The notes beneath the pieces are model-generated. The model saw only the letters and a program-made list of their open reading frames with translations, was not told where the DNA came from and did no database searches. The translations under genes were made by a program, and so were the position numbers. From positions 8,692,517-8,756,516 of the forward strand of contig NC_053414.1 in assembly GCF_016859285.1 (NCBI RefSeq): 64,000 nt of DNA. Reading direction: 5' to 3'. This document shows positions 1 to 12,400 of this stretch, one piece after another. Source of the DNA: Xiphias gladius (lineage: Eukaryota > Chordata > Actinopteri > Istiophoriformes > Xiphiidae). Numbering within the stretch: the first letter of the stretch is position 1; each line of letters opens with the position of its first letter.

Positions 1-2
1 TG

Positions 3-1018
<1,016 letters not shown>

Positions 1019-1580
1019 ACAGACTGTCAGTCCCCTCCCCCAAAACACACACTGCTACAAATCCAAACGACTGGCTCTGCATACACGCCTACACCAACAC
1101 ACTGGTGTATGCTGAGCTCACAACACCTCTTCCCATTTCCCTCATCACTATGGCTATGGCACCATGCCCCCTGATGGGGAGAAACTCTGCTGGAAGTACA
1201 GAGCGTCCCAGGCGGTGTGAATGTGAGGAACATGATGTCCATTGTTGTGTTTGTGTAGGTCATTCCAGATGTCTTTGTTCACCACCTTATTTGCCTCTAT
1301 GAAGGTTTGTTCTCTGGTGGGCCCACTGCCCAACAGACCTGTAGTATTGCTTAATATGTAAATTATGTAATCTGAAACTTGTTTGTTTTTTTTGTTTTTT
1401 GTTTTTTCTTTTTTTTTCTTTTTTTGTACTTTCAGCCTTAAACGATACTTGGTCCAGTTTGTTTTTGTCATTATGCAAAAGACAAAGCTTCTACCTTGTA
1501 TGGAGGTGTATGCAGGTTTGTGCTTGGGGCTTAAAGCCCCTGGTGTACACAACAACCCAATAAAGCGCACATGTCTGAGA
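1019..1580 (+). other. actb: actb 3' UTR with poly(A) signal
   Basis: After the actin stop codon the sequence is T-rich, with a long T/G run at about 1380-1428, as is usual for fish actin 3' UTRs. A consensus AATAAA lies at 1559-1564 and is the likely main cleavage signal. A second AATAAA at 1671-1676 could give a longer form. The exact end is inferred. Confidence 0.75.
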
Positions 1581-1679
1581 TTCCAGTCTGACTACTTGGT
1601 CTTTATTTATCTTGACACACAATCAAAGGAACTTCATTTTGTTATTGTATCCAACTGAACTTTAATGTTTAATAAAGGT

Positions 1680-3480
1680 TAGACAGGGTGCATATTAATA
1701 GGCTTGGAAAAATCACATTCAAGTAAAGCTCCAGGAGTAGTAATGTGTGTGGGTGGAGTGTTTTTTTTTTTTTTTCCCTCCTCCTCCATGGTAGACTGTT
1801 TCACATGTTGCAGTAGGTGACGTTTTACTAACGGCTGAATTCATTTAGCTGCTTCAGTTTCAGAGTCTTGGTACTGTGCATGCTGGGACAAGGGAATAGA
1901 ATGGAGCCATTTCTTAATGTTGAACACCTGTACTTTTACTACTGTGTCAAGTCAATCTGCTGTTTGAAAAAAAAAAAGGGCCTCTAATGAGCATGAATCT
2001 AACATGTACTGTATCATGTAATTTAAAGGCAATCTCAGCCATGCATTGTCAAACTACTGTAAACTGCTACTGAATTCTGCAATTTCCTCAATGGATTTCT
2101 TCAGTGATGTAATGAACTTATGAAACTATTAAAAATCCAGGATTCTACTGCAAAAGTATTTTCTGAAGTTTTTAATGTTTTGAATTTTTTTTTTTTTTTT
2201 TTTTTTTGGTGTCTATAAAAGTTGTCACCACTGGAAACGATCAACTGACATAAATCAGCCTGATCGTTCTTACAGGAGTGAAATGGCAAACGTTTTACAG
2301 CCACCTGAAGTGTCCTACTCTAAACACAGACTCTGGAGTGTCACATCACTATGAAAGTTTTCGTTATAGTGCCATCATGTGGATAGATAAATTAATGTGC
2401 GGAAATTCTTAATCAGCATTATGAATTTTTAATTTGTATCAGTAATGTTGTAGACCGGCTACTTACAACATGGTTTCACAAATGGTTGTAAAATTGAAAA
2501 AATAATGGATCACAACTCTATTTCATTAAAACGTCACATTTATTATTTTTGTGGTTTGAACAATTCACGATTGTTATTTTTTTTTTTATCTTTATGGCTC
2601 CCCCTGTTTATGTGGTCACTCGGAACACTTACTGCTCATTACATACTATACAATTTCTATTTTCCCAAGAATAAATATCCATCACAGATTTTGTGAACAA
2701 ATGAAAGCGGGGGTCATTCTGTCATCATCACATATTGGCTGATATTTTATTATTTTTTATTTGTGTGGAATAAACATTTTTAAGCAAGCGGGCCAGTTAA
2801 ATGTGGATAGCAATAGTGTATAACAGCGTTGCAAAACTAAAAAACTACAGTAGTAGTTCTTAGTTATTCGTTGATGTGTTATATGCTGGTTTGTACATTT
2901 TTCTGTCAGAATCTAAGAAACTACACATTACATACATACTGTGTATTCACAAAATAAAGCAAAATGCAATAGACATCCAATCTTGTAATTATCGTAGCTG
3001 AATTGGTTTTTGGCCGATTAAATACACCAAAAAGTATTTTTGTTTTTCATAATAATCTAAATCTAAATATGTTAAAATCATAAATCTTGCAGCAATTAGA
3101 AAACCATACATGTTGTAATAAATATTACATTCAGGTCACAAGAAGTTGCGCACAATAGTTCGTCTGTCTCATTACTGTTATAATATATTATCTCCTTTTT
3201 TGAAATATCTAAAAAAATATTTAATTTAGCCTATAGTTTACTAAATATTACTCTTTACCTTCTGTTTTATTCCCTGGCATTCTTGTGATGTTTTGCACTT
3301 TTGTGCGAGAAATTGTCATTTTATTTAGCAAAACAAAACAAAACAAAAAACAAAAAAACAAAAAAACAAAAACAAAAGCGATTGGACCGACAGGAAGCGT
3401 GTCCGTCACTGTAAAATCTTCCGTCATTGTGCAGCAGCAAACAGCGTCCGCCGTGGCAACAGTTTGTTCGCTGTAAGGCA
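1680..3480. other. Intergenic DNA between actb and fbxl18
   Basis: This stretch is AT-rich. It has poly-T runs at 1759-1776 and 2186-2207 and an A-rich simple repeat (units of aaaac) at about 3330-3378. I see no coding exon. The last 150 bases before the fbxl18 start become richer in CpG (for example 3379-3455, with an attgg box at 3380-3384) and probably hold the fbxl18 promoter. Confidence 0.5.
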
Positions 3481-3534
3481 GCTTCGTGGAAACATGAAGC
3501 GCTGGCTGGATGAACATTTAAAATCTTGCTGATC

Positions 3535-6500
3535 ATGAGTGGGACAGCGAGAGGCATTTCAGAGGACATGGATCGACAAATTGTGCAGGTTGGTGGACCG
3601 ACAACACCTCGACGACACGTCATTATTTCCTTAACGGTAACGCAGATCGGACCAGCTGAAGTGTTAGCTAATGTTACCGCTAAGTTAGGTCGTACCAGAC
3701 TTCACTCAAATTTCCGTTAACTTTTTCAGCCAAGTTTGGTCAATACTCCTAGGCAGTGCGGTAGAATGAAGTGTGTTTTGTGCATCTATTCAAACGTCAA
3801 GCCTAAATTAACCTGCTGATAAACAAAAATACAGTTAACTTGTAAATGAGTGGACAGACAGAGACACTTCTGCTGGTGGTAATACTGGTATTCTGTCTAT
3901 ACATTTTTTGCGTTTCTGCGAAGTGTCTTCTGTCAGGATACAAAAAGCTACGTCCTTGAAACATTCATATCTGTACTTTCTAATCAACTAACGACCTTTT
4001 CATTATTGATAAATCTGCTGATTTTTTTTATTTTTTATTTTTATTTTTATTTTTTTTTTTTAGATTTACCGATCAATAGTTTGTCTAAGAAATGCCAGAA
4101 CATAGTGAAAAATGCACGTTATAATTTCCCAGAGCCCAAGCTGAGGTCTTCAGTTGTCTTGTTTTGTCTGACCAACTGTCCAAAATCCAGATATTCAGTT
4201 TACTATCATATGTGACGATGAAAAGCATCAAGTACTTATATTTGAGAAGCTAAAAACAGTAACTCTTTGACATGTTTGCTTGAAAAATTACGAATCGTAA
4301 TGTCACTATTGTCATGATGCATTAAATTTTCTGAAAAATAAATTGAGAGAATTTCACGGATGAAAAGGCTGGAAAGGATGTCTGTTTTCGGCCAATACAG
4401 CAGATTAAATACTTGAAAAATAACCTGAAATTATTACAGAAGGTATCTAAAGAAAGTCCAGTATTGCCATAAAGTAGTCCTGCTTATTGATTTGCATTTA
4501 TTTCCTACAATTACCTAATACATCGACAGATTTAAAAGCAGAGATATCACCATAATTTCTGGTGCATTTTATTGTCTCCCGGTATAAATTGTCATATCGC
4601 CGAGCTATAATTAACTGTCTTAATGACAGCCTCTTTCTCTGAGCTGGACCCTAATAAGGAAATTAGTAATTGCCACCGGACATTAAACAATTTGTAGCAC
4701 TTCAGCCATCTTGGTGATTCCTCCCAAAGGCTGACTGAATACACAGAGGGTCCAATAGCAACTAACCGTGACACTGTTTGCTGTTCGTCTCAGGCGGTAT
4801 TCGATGAGGACACAATGTCGTCTACCTCAGTGGGTATGTCAGATTTGTCTGATGAGATCCTGCTGTGCATCCTTCGCCACGTTCCGGTGTGTGACCTGCT
4901 GCTGAACGTGGCAAACGTCTGCCACAAGTTACAGACGCTGTGCCGCGATAAGACCCTGCTCGCCCACGTCAGCCTGTCTGAGGAGTACCTGGTAGAGCTA
5001 TTGAAAAAAACCTTGTTGTTATCCTTTGCAATGATTTGAGGCATGTTTCACGATTGTTTTAGTAAAGATCTCTATCACAATTCATCTATTAATCTTTAAG
5101 TTCATGCATGTGTGTGGAACCTTCTGTATATTTAAAACCGTTTCTTTAACAAGATAGTGGACATGCTTGTCGCTTTTTAACAGATGGAAACATATAATAC
5201 ATTCTGTTCCTGTTTGTCCTCTAGGCTGATGATCTTTTGGTCCGGCACATATTGAAGCAGCTGGCCAATCACGTGCAGTCTCTGAGCCTGAATGGTTGCT
5301 ACTGGCTCTCTGGCTCAGTCATGGAGCATCTTGCTCGCTGCAGAGCAGTGACGCATCTTGACGTCACCGGCTGTCGCCTCACTTCCATCCGTCTGTCCCG
5401 TCTCCTCTCCTCCCTCTCTCTACTCAGATCACTTGCTTTTGATGTGACCCCGGGTTTCAACTCCGCTCAGCTGAGTTCAGAGGCGGTGGGTTCACTGAGC
5501 CGCCTGTCAGAGCTCAGACAGACACTGTTGACACCGAGTTATGGTGTGGTGCCATGCTGCGCCCAACTCCGCAAGTAAATATCTGTCAGATTACTGATAT
5601 TTCATACCGTGCACTACAGTACACATACTTTCGTCCATTTTTACATGACTATCAAGTTACCAGCTGTAGAATTTATGCACCATCTAGTAGCACTTAACAC
5701 AAAGTACAGCTGAGGCGGATGTGAATGCCATTAGTCTCACGCAGGTATTTGGTCATAAACCAAAGCACTGGACACAGGGATCACCAAAGCGCATGGCTAA
5801 AAATATGAACAGCGCTGAATTTGTGTGTCCGTGTTTGTGTGCTGCAGGCTGATGCTACAGTTTGACATCCCGGATGTGACCAGGGAGGGTGTTGGTGTTT
5901 GCTGTCAGTTAATGGTGGGTCAAAGCAGTGTGCCTCATTACCAGCAGCTGGAGGAGTTCACCGCAAGGCTGGCTCCAGGAGAGGTGCGCTCGTTAGTATG
6001 CATGTACACGTAATACGTTCCCAAACAGTATACCTGCGATATACACAGTAGTACTGTGCATAGTGTCTGTAACTAGTGTATCTGTGTGTCGATGTCGATA
6101 GGTAAACCAGACTTTGCTCCTCCTCTACCTGGCAGTGTTCAGTGTTCATGTTCCAAAGCGTCTCAGAGTTTTCCTCGTCTCGATTCCTGGCCCAAACCCT
6201 GCCCACTGGCCTGCCGCCCCCTTGCTGGCACAGAGCTTGGGTCAACGCGGCGACCTGGAGGCCCTGCAGCTCCCCCGGTCCTGGCTGGACTCCTTGTCAC
6301 TAAAGAGAGCTCTGGAGGGAAACAGTCCAAAGCACCTCAGCTTCAGCCGCTGCCCGGCGTTGTGGCCGCAGGTGTTTCAGTCGCTGCTGGAGGGAGGGGT
6401 CCGGGACGCTACACAGCTGACCAGCCTGAACCTCAGCGGGATCAACCAGGTTCTTTACTCAGAGTGTAGGAATGTGGAAGATCACCTGGTTTCTGGGACA

Positions 6501-8106
6501 ATGAGCCGGTTGGCAGTTGGCTGTTCCAACATTAAACACCTGAACCTGATGCACACACACTATCATCATGAACACTCCCCTGTAGTGGGTGGGGAAACAC
6601 ACCTGTGTGCCAGCTTGATCAAATTCAGACACCTGCGCTCTCTCACTCTACCTGCCTGTGCTCTGTCAGACGGCTTAAACACACATCACATCTCTACAAA
6701 CAACAAATCTCCCTCTCCGCTGTTCTTGGGGCTAAAGAAAGCTCCACGTGTGGGGCTCCAGAATTACAAGCCTGATTCAGAGTCGTCTTTGTCGGGGGAC
6801 AGCACCTCAGGGCTTGCTCAGCTCTTAGCTGGCTGCCCCTTTTTAGAGACCCTAGAGCTCATTGGCCCAGGTTTCGTGTCTGCGCTGCCTCGACTTGAGC
6901 CCTGCTCTCGTGCCAGTGTGGAGCCCCGTGGTATGTGTGCGTGGGCTCGAGGAGTTGGCGATGCGCATTTAGCCGCGCTTGAGGCTTTGCCTAATTTATG
7001 TCGACTGACTCTGGCTGGGCTTCCTGGGGTCTTAAGGGGGACAGGGCTGGTCCAGCTGGCCAGGCATTGCAAAGACCTACAGGTTTTATCCCTTGCCAAC
7101 ATGGGGTCATTAAAAACCATGAATTACACCCCTGCCTTGCTGGACATGCTTAAACAGTGCTCACAGCTGCAGGAACTCAGGTTAGAAGTTGCCTTTGTGT
7201 ATCCTTCATTTACTTCAAGAATAAACAGTGACCATCAGTTAGATCCTACAGTTATGCCTATTACTATATATCCCTTCAGTTAATAGATTTTCCCTCTTTT
7301 CAATAGAAGCATGCATTATTAATTGATTCTAATATTTAATTTATTAATTGAACCACGTTTTTCTCATGTTTTTCTCTTTGGGATGGTAAGTAGATTGAGG
7401 AATATTAAATGCTTGGCTAACTTTGTAATAACATGAAGAATCCAACCATTATATCTGGGTAGCTTTTATTTGGTGGGTTTTCATATATATATATCTGTCT
7501 TTTAGTGGGATGCAATATTTTTTTTTTTTTTAAACGAAGAATTATATAATTCTTTTTTTTGTCATGAAAGGCCATGCCTTAAACTCTTCCAACACACACC
7601 TTTGCTTGTTTTTTTGACCTAGTTGAAAATGGTGTGTCTGTTTCCTAGGTTAGAGCAGCCCTACCTGAATGCAAACACGTCATTCTTTGAGGCGCTGTCC
7701 TCCTGCTCTCGTCTGCAACGTCTCTGCCTAATCTCACGCGGCGGGACCTTTGACCCATCAGCCACAGAGACCTTCATGGAGCGATGCCGCCACGTCGTCA
7801 TGTGCCACATGTTCATGGGCGGCACCTTGGTGGCCTGTCGCACACTGCAGAAAGCTCTGCTGGACAGGTCAGTGATTGTGCGTGTGTGTTCGGACATACT
7901 CTACACCTGACATTTAATTGTGAGACTAATCAGTTTTTCTCTCTGTTAGGTTTTCAGTTGAGCGCTCAGCTCTGAGTGTGGTCATCTATCCACTACAACA
8001 TGAAGACCTTCCTTCAGTCATCAGAGATATCCCACTAACGCTGCTGGATCGGATAACTTTGTTTCAGAGCCATGTGGCCCAACCACCACATTTATCACCG
8101 CTGTGA
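3535..8106 (+). CDS. fbxl18: F-box and leucine-rich repeat protein 18 (seven coding exons)
   Basis: Coding exons are 3535-3588, 4794-4991, 5225-5574, 5848-5983, 6102-7180, 7649-7867 and 7950-8106, with stop TGA at 8104-8106. Phases agree at every junction and give about 730 residues, near the human length as recalled. FBXL proteins are substrate adaptors of SCF (SKP1-CUL1-F-box) ubiquitin ligases. The F-box is in exon 2 (about residues 34-75, including LSDEILLCILRHVPVCDLLL). Leucine-rich repeats fill exons 3 to 6. Diagnostic matches to the recalled human protein are LSLNGCYWLSGSVMEHLARC, QTLLTPSYGVVPCC, LMVGQSSVPHYQ, LQLPRSWLDS and RDIPLTLLDRITLF near the C-terminus. The start ATG at 3535 was chosen because its 18 codons join exon 2 in frame. 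An in-frame ATG at 4815 is an alternative start. A poly(A) signal follows at 8527. Confidence 0.93.
3985..4290 (+). repeat. Degenerate copy of the 'gctgcaac' dispersed repeat (family A), in fbxl18 intron 1
   Basis: Core landmarks of the family are present: tttcccagagcccaag, a tgtctgaccaactgtccaaa block, and atatttgagaagct. The left end is replaced by a T-rich run (4022-4062). The same landmarks recur in at least ten other places in this window (see the other family A entries). Confidence 0.6.
5670..5815 (+). repeat. Short copy of the 'gtacagctgaggc' repeat (family B), in fbxl18 intron 3
   Basis: Shared blocks are aagtacagctgaggc, ggtatttggtcataaacc, ggatcaccaaag and gcatggctaaaaat. They occur in the same order as in the longer copies at 9190-9460 and 44085-44806. 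The middle is deleted. Confidence 0.6.
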
Positions 8107-8526
8107 CATCACCAGAAAGCTTCAGTGTGATTGGTGCTCATTAGCTGAGGTGCTCAGACTTTTTTTTTTTTTTTTTTTTCAGCATGAAAAAAAACCCAAA
8201 AATTCACAAATGAAAGAGACTGATTGTCATCTGCGCTCTGATTTATTTGAGATCTTGTGTGATCTGTTACACCAACAACGGTTACAACAGTACAATGATG
8301 CTTGTTTACATTTACATGACTCAGTAATGATGGTCTTCAAAGGGAAACTTACTTCAGCTCACCTCCACAGGGAGGTCAGAAAGCCAGGGTCAGCTACAGA
8401 TTGATGCTCTGGAGCTGGTAGGGATTTTTAGTCTCTCGTTCCACGACGTTTCATAATTGGTGCCACGAGAGCCCAAATTCTGGCTTCTCAGTAAACGATG
8501 TATTTGTTCTGTAACTTCGATGTTGT

Positions 8527-8532
8527 AATAAA
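8527..8532 (+). terminator. fbxl18 poly(A) signal
   Basis: A consensus AATAAA lies about 420 bases after the fbxl18 stop codon. A poly-T run (about 8160-8180) lies in the 3' UTR before it. No stronger signal lies between the stop and this site. Confidence 0.6.
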
Positions 8533-9189
8533 CTCCATATAAATTATTTTTTAATTCTTGTCTGTGTGGCAACAACAGTAATGGCACAATTGTCCTGTGG
8601 CCCAGTCTCCTATTGTATCAAATAAGTGTAACACATACGCACATTGGTACTTTCTCCTTCATTGTCATGTACTTCTATCCTCATGTATCCATGAAATGTA
8701 AACATTCTTGGTTTCGTTTCAGTTCACTGTCTCAGGGATCAGTTGCGGATTTTTTTTTTTTTTTTTCAATTATCTTTTTTTTCCAATTATCAACTGAAAA
8801 ACGTTTACAGCAGATTTGCACCAGTTTTTACAACCAGTTACTCCGTTTCCATACCACTGTTAGTTCTGTCTTTTAGTCCTGCAGGATACTGCAATTCAGC
8901 CATTCTGCAATGGTTTCAATGGTGATTTACTCAGATTTACTCGCATTTTGCTTTAGAAGTTTTGAGAAATTTTCAATTAAGTAAAATGTCCTCTTTTGAT
9001 TCAAAACATAACAAAAGACAAGTGTGAATGTGTATTTTTAAACAAAGTACCCAATGACATTTTCATTTGTTAATGTCTGAGTGAAAATCTGATAAATTCT
9101 GAATCATTTTTAACTATAGTTATGTAGAGTTGTGTGTTTACCATAACAAATCTGAGACTTCTCAAGCAGAGAAGAGAGACTGCTAACAT

Positions 9190-9460
9190 TTCCTAATTAG
9201 CACTACACACAAAAGCCAAGGCTGATAAACCAAAGTATTGGAACAATGTAAATTTTGACGCGATGATGGCGCTCGATGAAAAGTTAGGGGATCGCCAACG
9301 TCATCTGAATTCTTCCACTGGGGACCATGAATGTCTGCTCGACATTTCATGGCAATCCATCCGATAGTCGTTCAAATATCTCAATCTGAACCAAAGTGGT
9401 GAACAGATCAAGCAACTGACATTGCCGTTCCTGGAGGCACGCCACTAGCATGGCTAAAAA
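9190..9460 (+). repeat. Copy of family B repeat downstream of fbxl18
   Basis: Landmarks are gatggcgctcgatgaaaagt, ggatcgccaa, ggaccatgaatgtctg, tttcatggcaatccatcc, aaccaaagtggtgaac and, at the end, agcatggctaaaaatgg. It matches the 44085-44806 copy block by block. The surrounding DNA, 8540-9745, holds no coding exon that I can support. Confidence 0.65.
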
Positions 9461-10437
9461 TGGAAATGTGAAGTGAAAATTATTCTTATAAGATACATTA
9501 TTGTTGTGATTTGTTTAAGTCTGACAGCCAAATCAGCATTGTCACAACTTTTCTGATTCCTAAAAAATGTATTTAAAAAAAAAAAATTAAGGCTTTGTTT
9601 TTTGCTGCATCCTGCTATGTGGCTTGATGTTTTGTGGCATTCACCATCCTGCTGAAAGCCATGATGCTCATCCCCACCGCTGTCCAGTGTCACCAGTGCA
9701 CCAACATTTGCTGACATGAGACAGACTGGACACATATTGGCCGGAACGGCTACTCCGGGTCACACAGCCGGGCGCTGCCTGCGACCCACAGCCCGGGGTA
9801 GAGCAGCTGTGTGAACGCGGTCTCGACTCTGTGCATCGGCTGCAGCATCGTGTCACAGACGCAGTAGTAGGTCAGAATGCCTGCCTTATGATCCAGGTAC
9901 ACACCGACCCTGGAGGACCGAGGCTCCGGCACGGCAACCTCCTCATCGCTGTGTCTGAAACACTTGTGGTTTTTGTTTAAGTCTAAACTCCAGGACTTGT
10001 CGTTGCAGCCAAACGCACACTCGTCATAATAGCCTGATCTGCCGAGATCTTTGTACGCCACTGCTATTTCAATAGACCCTTCAAACTCCACCTCCCAGTA
10101 ACAGCGTCCTGACAGGCCCTCGTTACACAGCACCTGAAAGAGGTGAGAGAACCTTTCCGGGTGTTCAGGATACGTCTGGACCAAATCCGTGAGCTCTGCC
10201 TTTCTGTTGCCCTCAGACAGGCGCAGCTCTCTGTACGCTGTGTTCGCGTCCAGGGTGAGGTGACAGTAATCTGGAGAGGAGAGGGAGAAGTGGACAGATG
10301 TACAAAACCCGTCGGATCTTTCATTTACACACCTCATGCCATTGTGTGACAGTATTTTACCCCAGGAATACAGCTGCAGTCTCAAGCGGGATGATTCAAA
10401 ACTTGCTATTGGAACGGTGTTCCCACCAGATTAGTGT

Positions 10438-10921
10438 GTTTGAAGGAATAGGCTCACATTTTGAGAAATACACGCATTTGTTTTCGTGTTGAGAGATGGA
10501 TGAGAAAATTGAAGTCGCTCTCATGTAAATACAAAGCTACTGTGAGCTTATCTTAGCATAAAGACTGCAAACAGAGGGAGACAGCTAGCCCGGCTCTGTC
10601 CAAAGGTTAAAAAAAAAAAAAATCTTGACTACCACCACCTTGAAAGCTCAGGAAACACCTTGTAACTTCCTGTTTGTTTAATCTGTACATAAACCAAGGT
10701 GTAAAAATGACACACTGTGCAGGTCGCTGTGCCTGGCCAAGAAGCAGTCCAACACATAACCCCCGTAAACCATAACGTCACTTCAGTTTTTGTACAGATT
10801 AAACAAAAAAACAAAACAAAAAAATCAGAATTTTTCCTGTACAGACATCAAAGTGGTATCAATCTTCTCATCTCAATCTAAATCTCAGTGTGTTTCTTAA
10901 AATGCTGAACCGTTCCTTTAA
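10438..10921. mobile_element. MITE-like repeat with long imperfect inverted ends (family C)
   Basis: The left end reads gaaggaataggctcacattt then tgagaaatacac. The reverse complement of the right end (10886-10921) reads aaaggaacggttcagcattt then taagaaacac, so the termini are inverted copies. The interior has a tgagcttatcttagcataaa block and a gacatcaaagtggtatcaat block that I recall from a common teleost repeat. It has no coding capacity and lies in the intron of the B30.2 remnant. Confidence 0.6.
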
Positions 10922-10950
10922 CTGACTCATCCACTATGGAAAACGAGAAC

Positions 10951-11814
10951 GGCCGTGGTTATCTTGGGCTCGTGGTCTAATTATCTTGTTAACTCTTGAA
11001 AACAAACAGCTGTTTCCTTCAGATAACAGGATAATTATCACATTAACTCCAGAAATAACATTTTGTCATTTTCAACCAAGATAATTTTACGACGACGTTC
11101 TTCCTCATTTAAATTAGAAGATTGTACATTCGTTGAAAATTCACAGAGGAGTGTGTTTCAGTCATGTTGCTGACATTGTTAACAGAACACTCCTTGAGAG
11201 GTGCAGATTAGCTGGATTACGTGTTACTTTGGGGCACAGGCTCTAATTTCTTGATTCAAGACACAGGTGGACTGTATCTGATGCACACGCAAAAGTGGTC
11301 GCGACACACTTGGTGGCTGCACTGTGCATCTAGAGCGCATGTGACAAGAGGGCTTTATCACACTATGAAAGTTCTTTCTTCACCGATAAACTTTACATTT
11401 AGATGTTATTGTTTTGTTTCTTTTTTTTTTGTTTATCTCACCAGCAGAATCCTTTCTTTTACGTTAATGAATTATTATTTTTTTTTGTGTGTCTTGTTAC
11501 TTGTTCAAACACATTCACTAAACTAAACTAAAATTCTTACTGGGTGTATTAAAAGGTCAACAGTTCCCAATAGTGATCATCCCTAACCACATCCTGCCCT
11601 CCCTTGGTCTTCAAATGCAACATACTCCCCTTACAACGAACCACTAAAAGTTGGAGGCAGGGAGTCCAACACCTTTAATTAATACAGATTATAAAGTCCA
11701 ATGCTACTGAGCGACCTTCAACCCTTTATCGTAACAAATGACTCGGTTATCCCAAGATGATAAACTTGTGATCTCAAGATAATGGGATCAAATGAAATTA
11801 TTGCAACCGCGGCC
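10951..11814. mobile_element. MITE-like element with GGCCGYGGTT inverted termini (family D)
   Basis: It begins ggccgtggttatcttggg and ends aaccgcggcc, a 10-bp terminal inverted repeat with one mismatch. Subterminal blocks taattatcttg / agataatgggatc and gataaacttgtgatctcaag also mirror each other. It is about 860 bp and no transposase is visible. It lies next to the family C element in the same intron. Confidence 0.55.
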
Positions 11815-11987
11815 TTTCTTGGCCTCCACACACAACTGCATGTTCAACACATATCCTAAAGACCAAGCACTGTATTGACAAGAATTCACATGACTCTGAT
11901 GACGCTGTGTTTGGTTTTACTGCAGATAAAGAGACTCACATTTTAAGAAGTCAGCTCGGGTCTGAGGTTCATCTGTCAGTGAATCAT

Positions 11988-12346
11988 CTGCACACGCATG
12001 CGCACAAAAACACGTAAACAACAAATTCAGAGTCTTGTTTTAAAAAAATAGAGCTTTAAATGACCATTTTGGCAGTGAATTATCCCTGAGGAAAATGTAT
12101 TGTCAAAACACAGAATCACTCACTAAATAATCAAATTAAACAGTTTAATTCAAACAAAAAAGGTAATAAAGTTTTTTTTGGTTTTTAATTACAGCTTGAT
12201 CAAATCCATTCATATGCACACGAAATTTGTAGACATGAAAAGATCAAATTATACTGATATGATTTGACTAAGTCTGATAAATGATAACACCTACTGAAAT
12301 AATAATACTAATATGTTTTTTAGTCAAATGTGTAGCTGGTGCATTT

Positions 12347-12400
<54 letters not shown>

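Larger units (their letters stand above)
9750..11987 (-). pseudogene. Remnant of a TRIM/NLR-type gene: linker exon plus B30.2 (PRY-SPRY) exon
   Basis: Two exons on the minus strand join in phase: 11987-11940 (48 nt, ending TRADFLK) and 10270-9750 (521 nt, stop TAG). The join reads FLKYYCHLTLDANTAYREL. The second exon is a complete B30.2 domain: PRY with LTLDANTAYRELRLSEGN, then YPEHPERF, GRCYWEVEFEG, AFGCNDKSWSLD, VGVYLDHKAGILTYY and LLYPGLWV. In teleosts this exon pair ends the finTRIM and NLRC3-like immune genes, where B30.2 binds protein ligands. No RING, B-box, coiled coil, NACHT or LRR exon was found upstream as far as ptcd1, so the gene looks truncated. Both exons are open and the splice sites intact, so loss is recent or the piece is still used. 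A small complete gene with an unseen first exon is the alternative. Confidence 0.7.
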
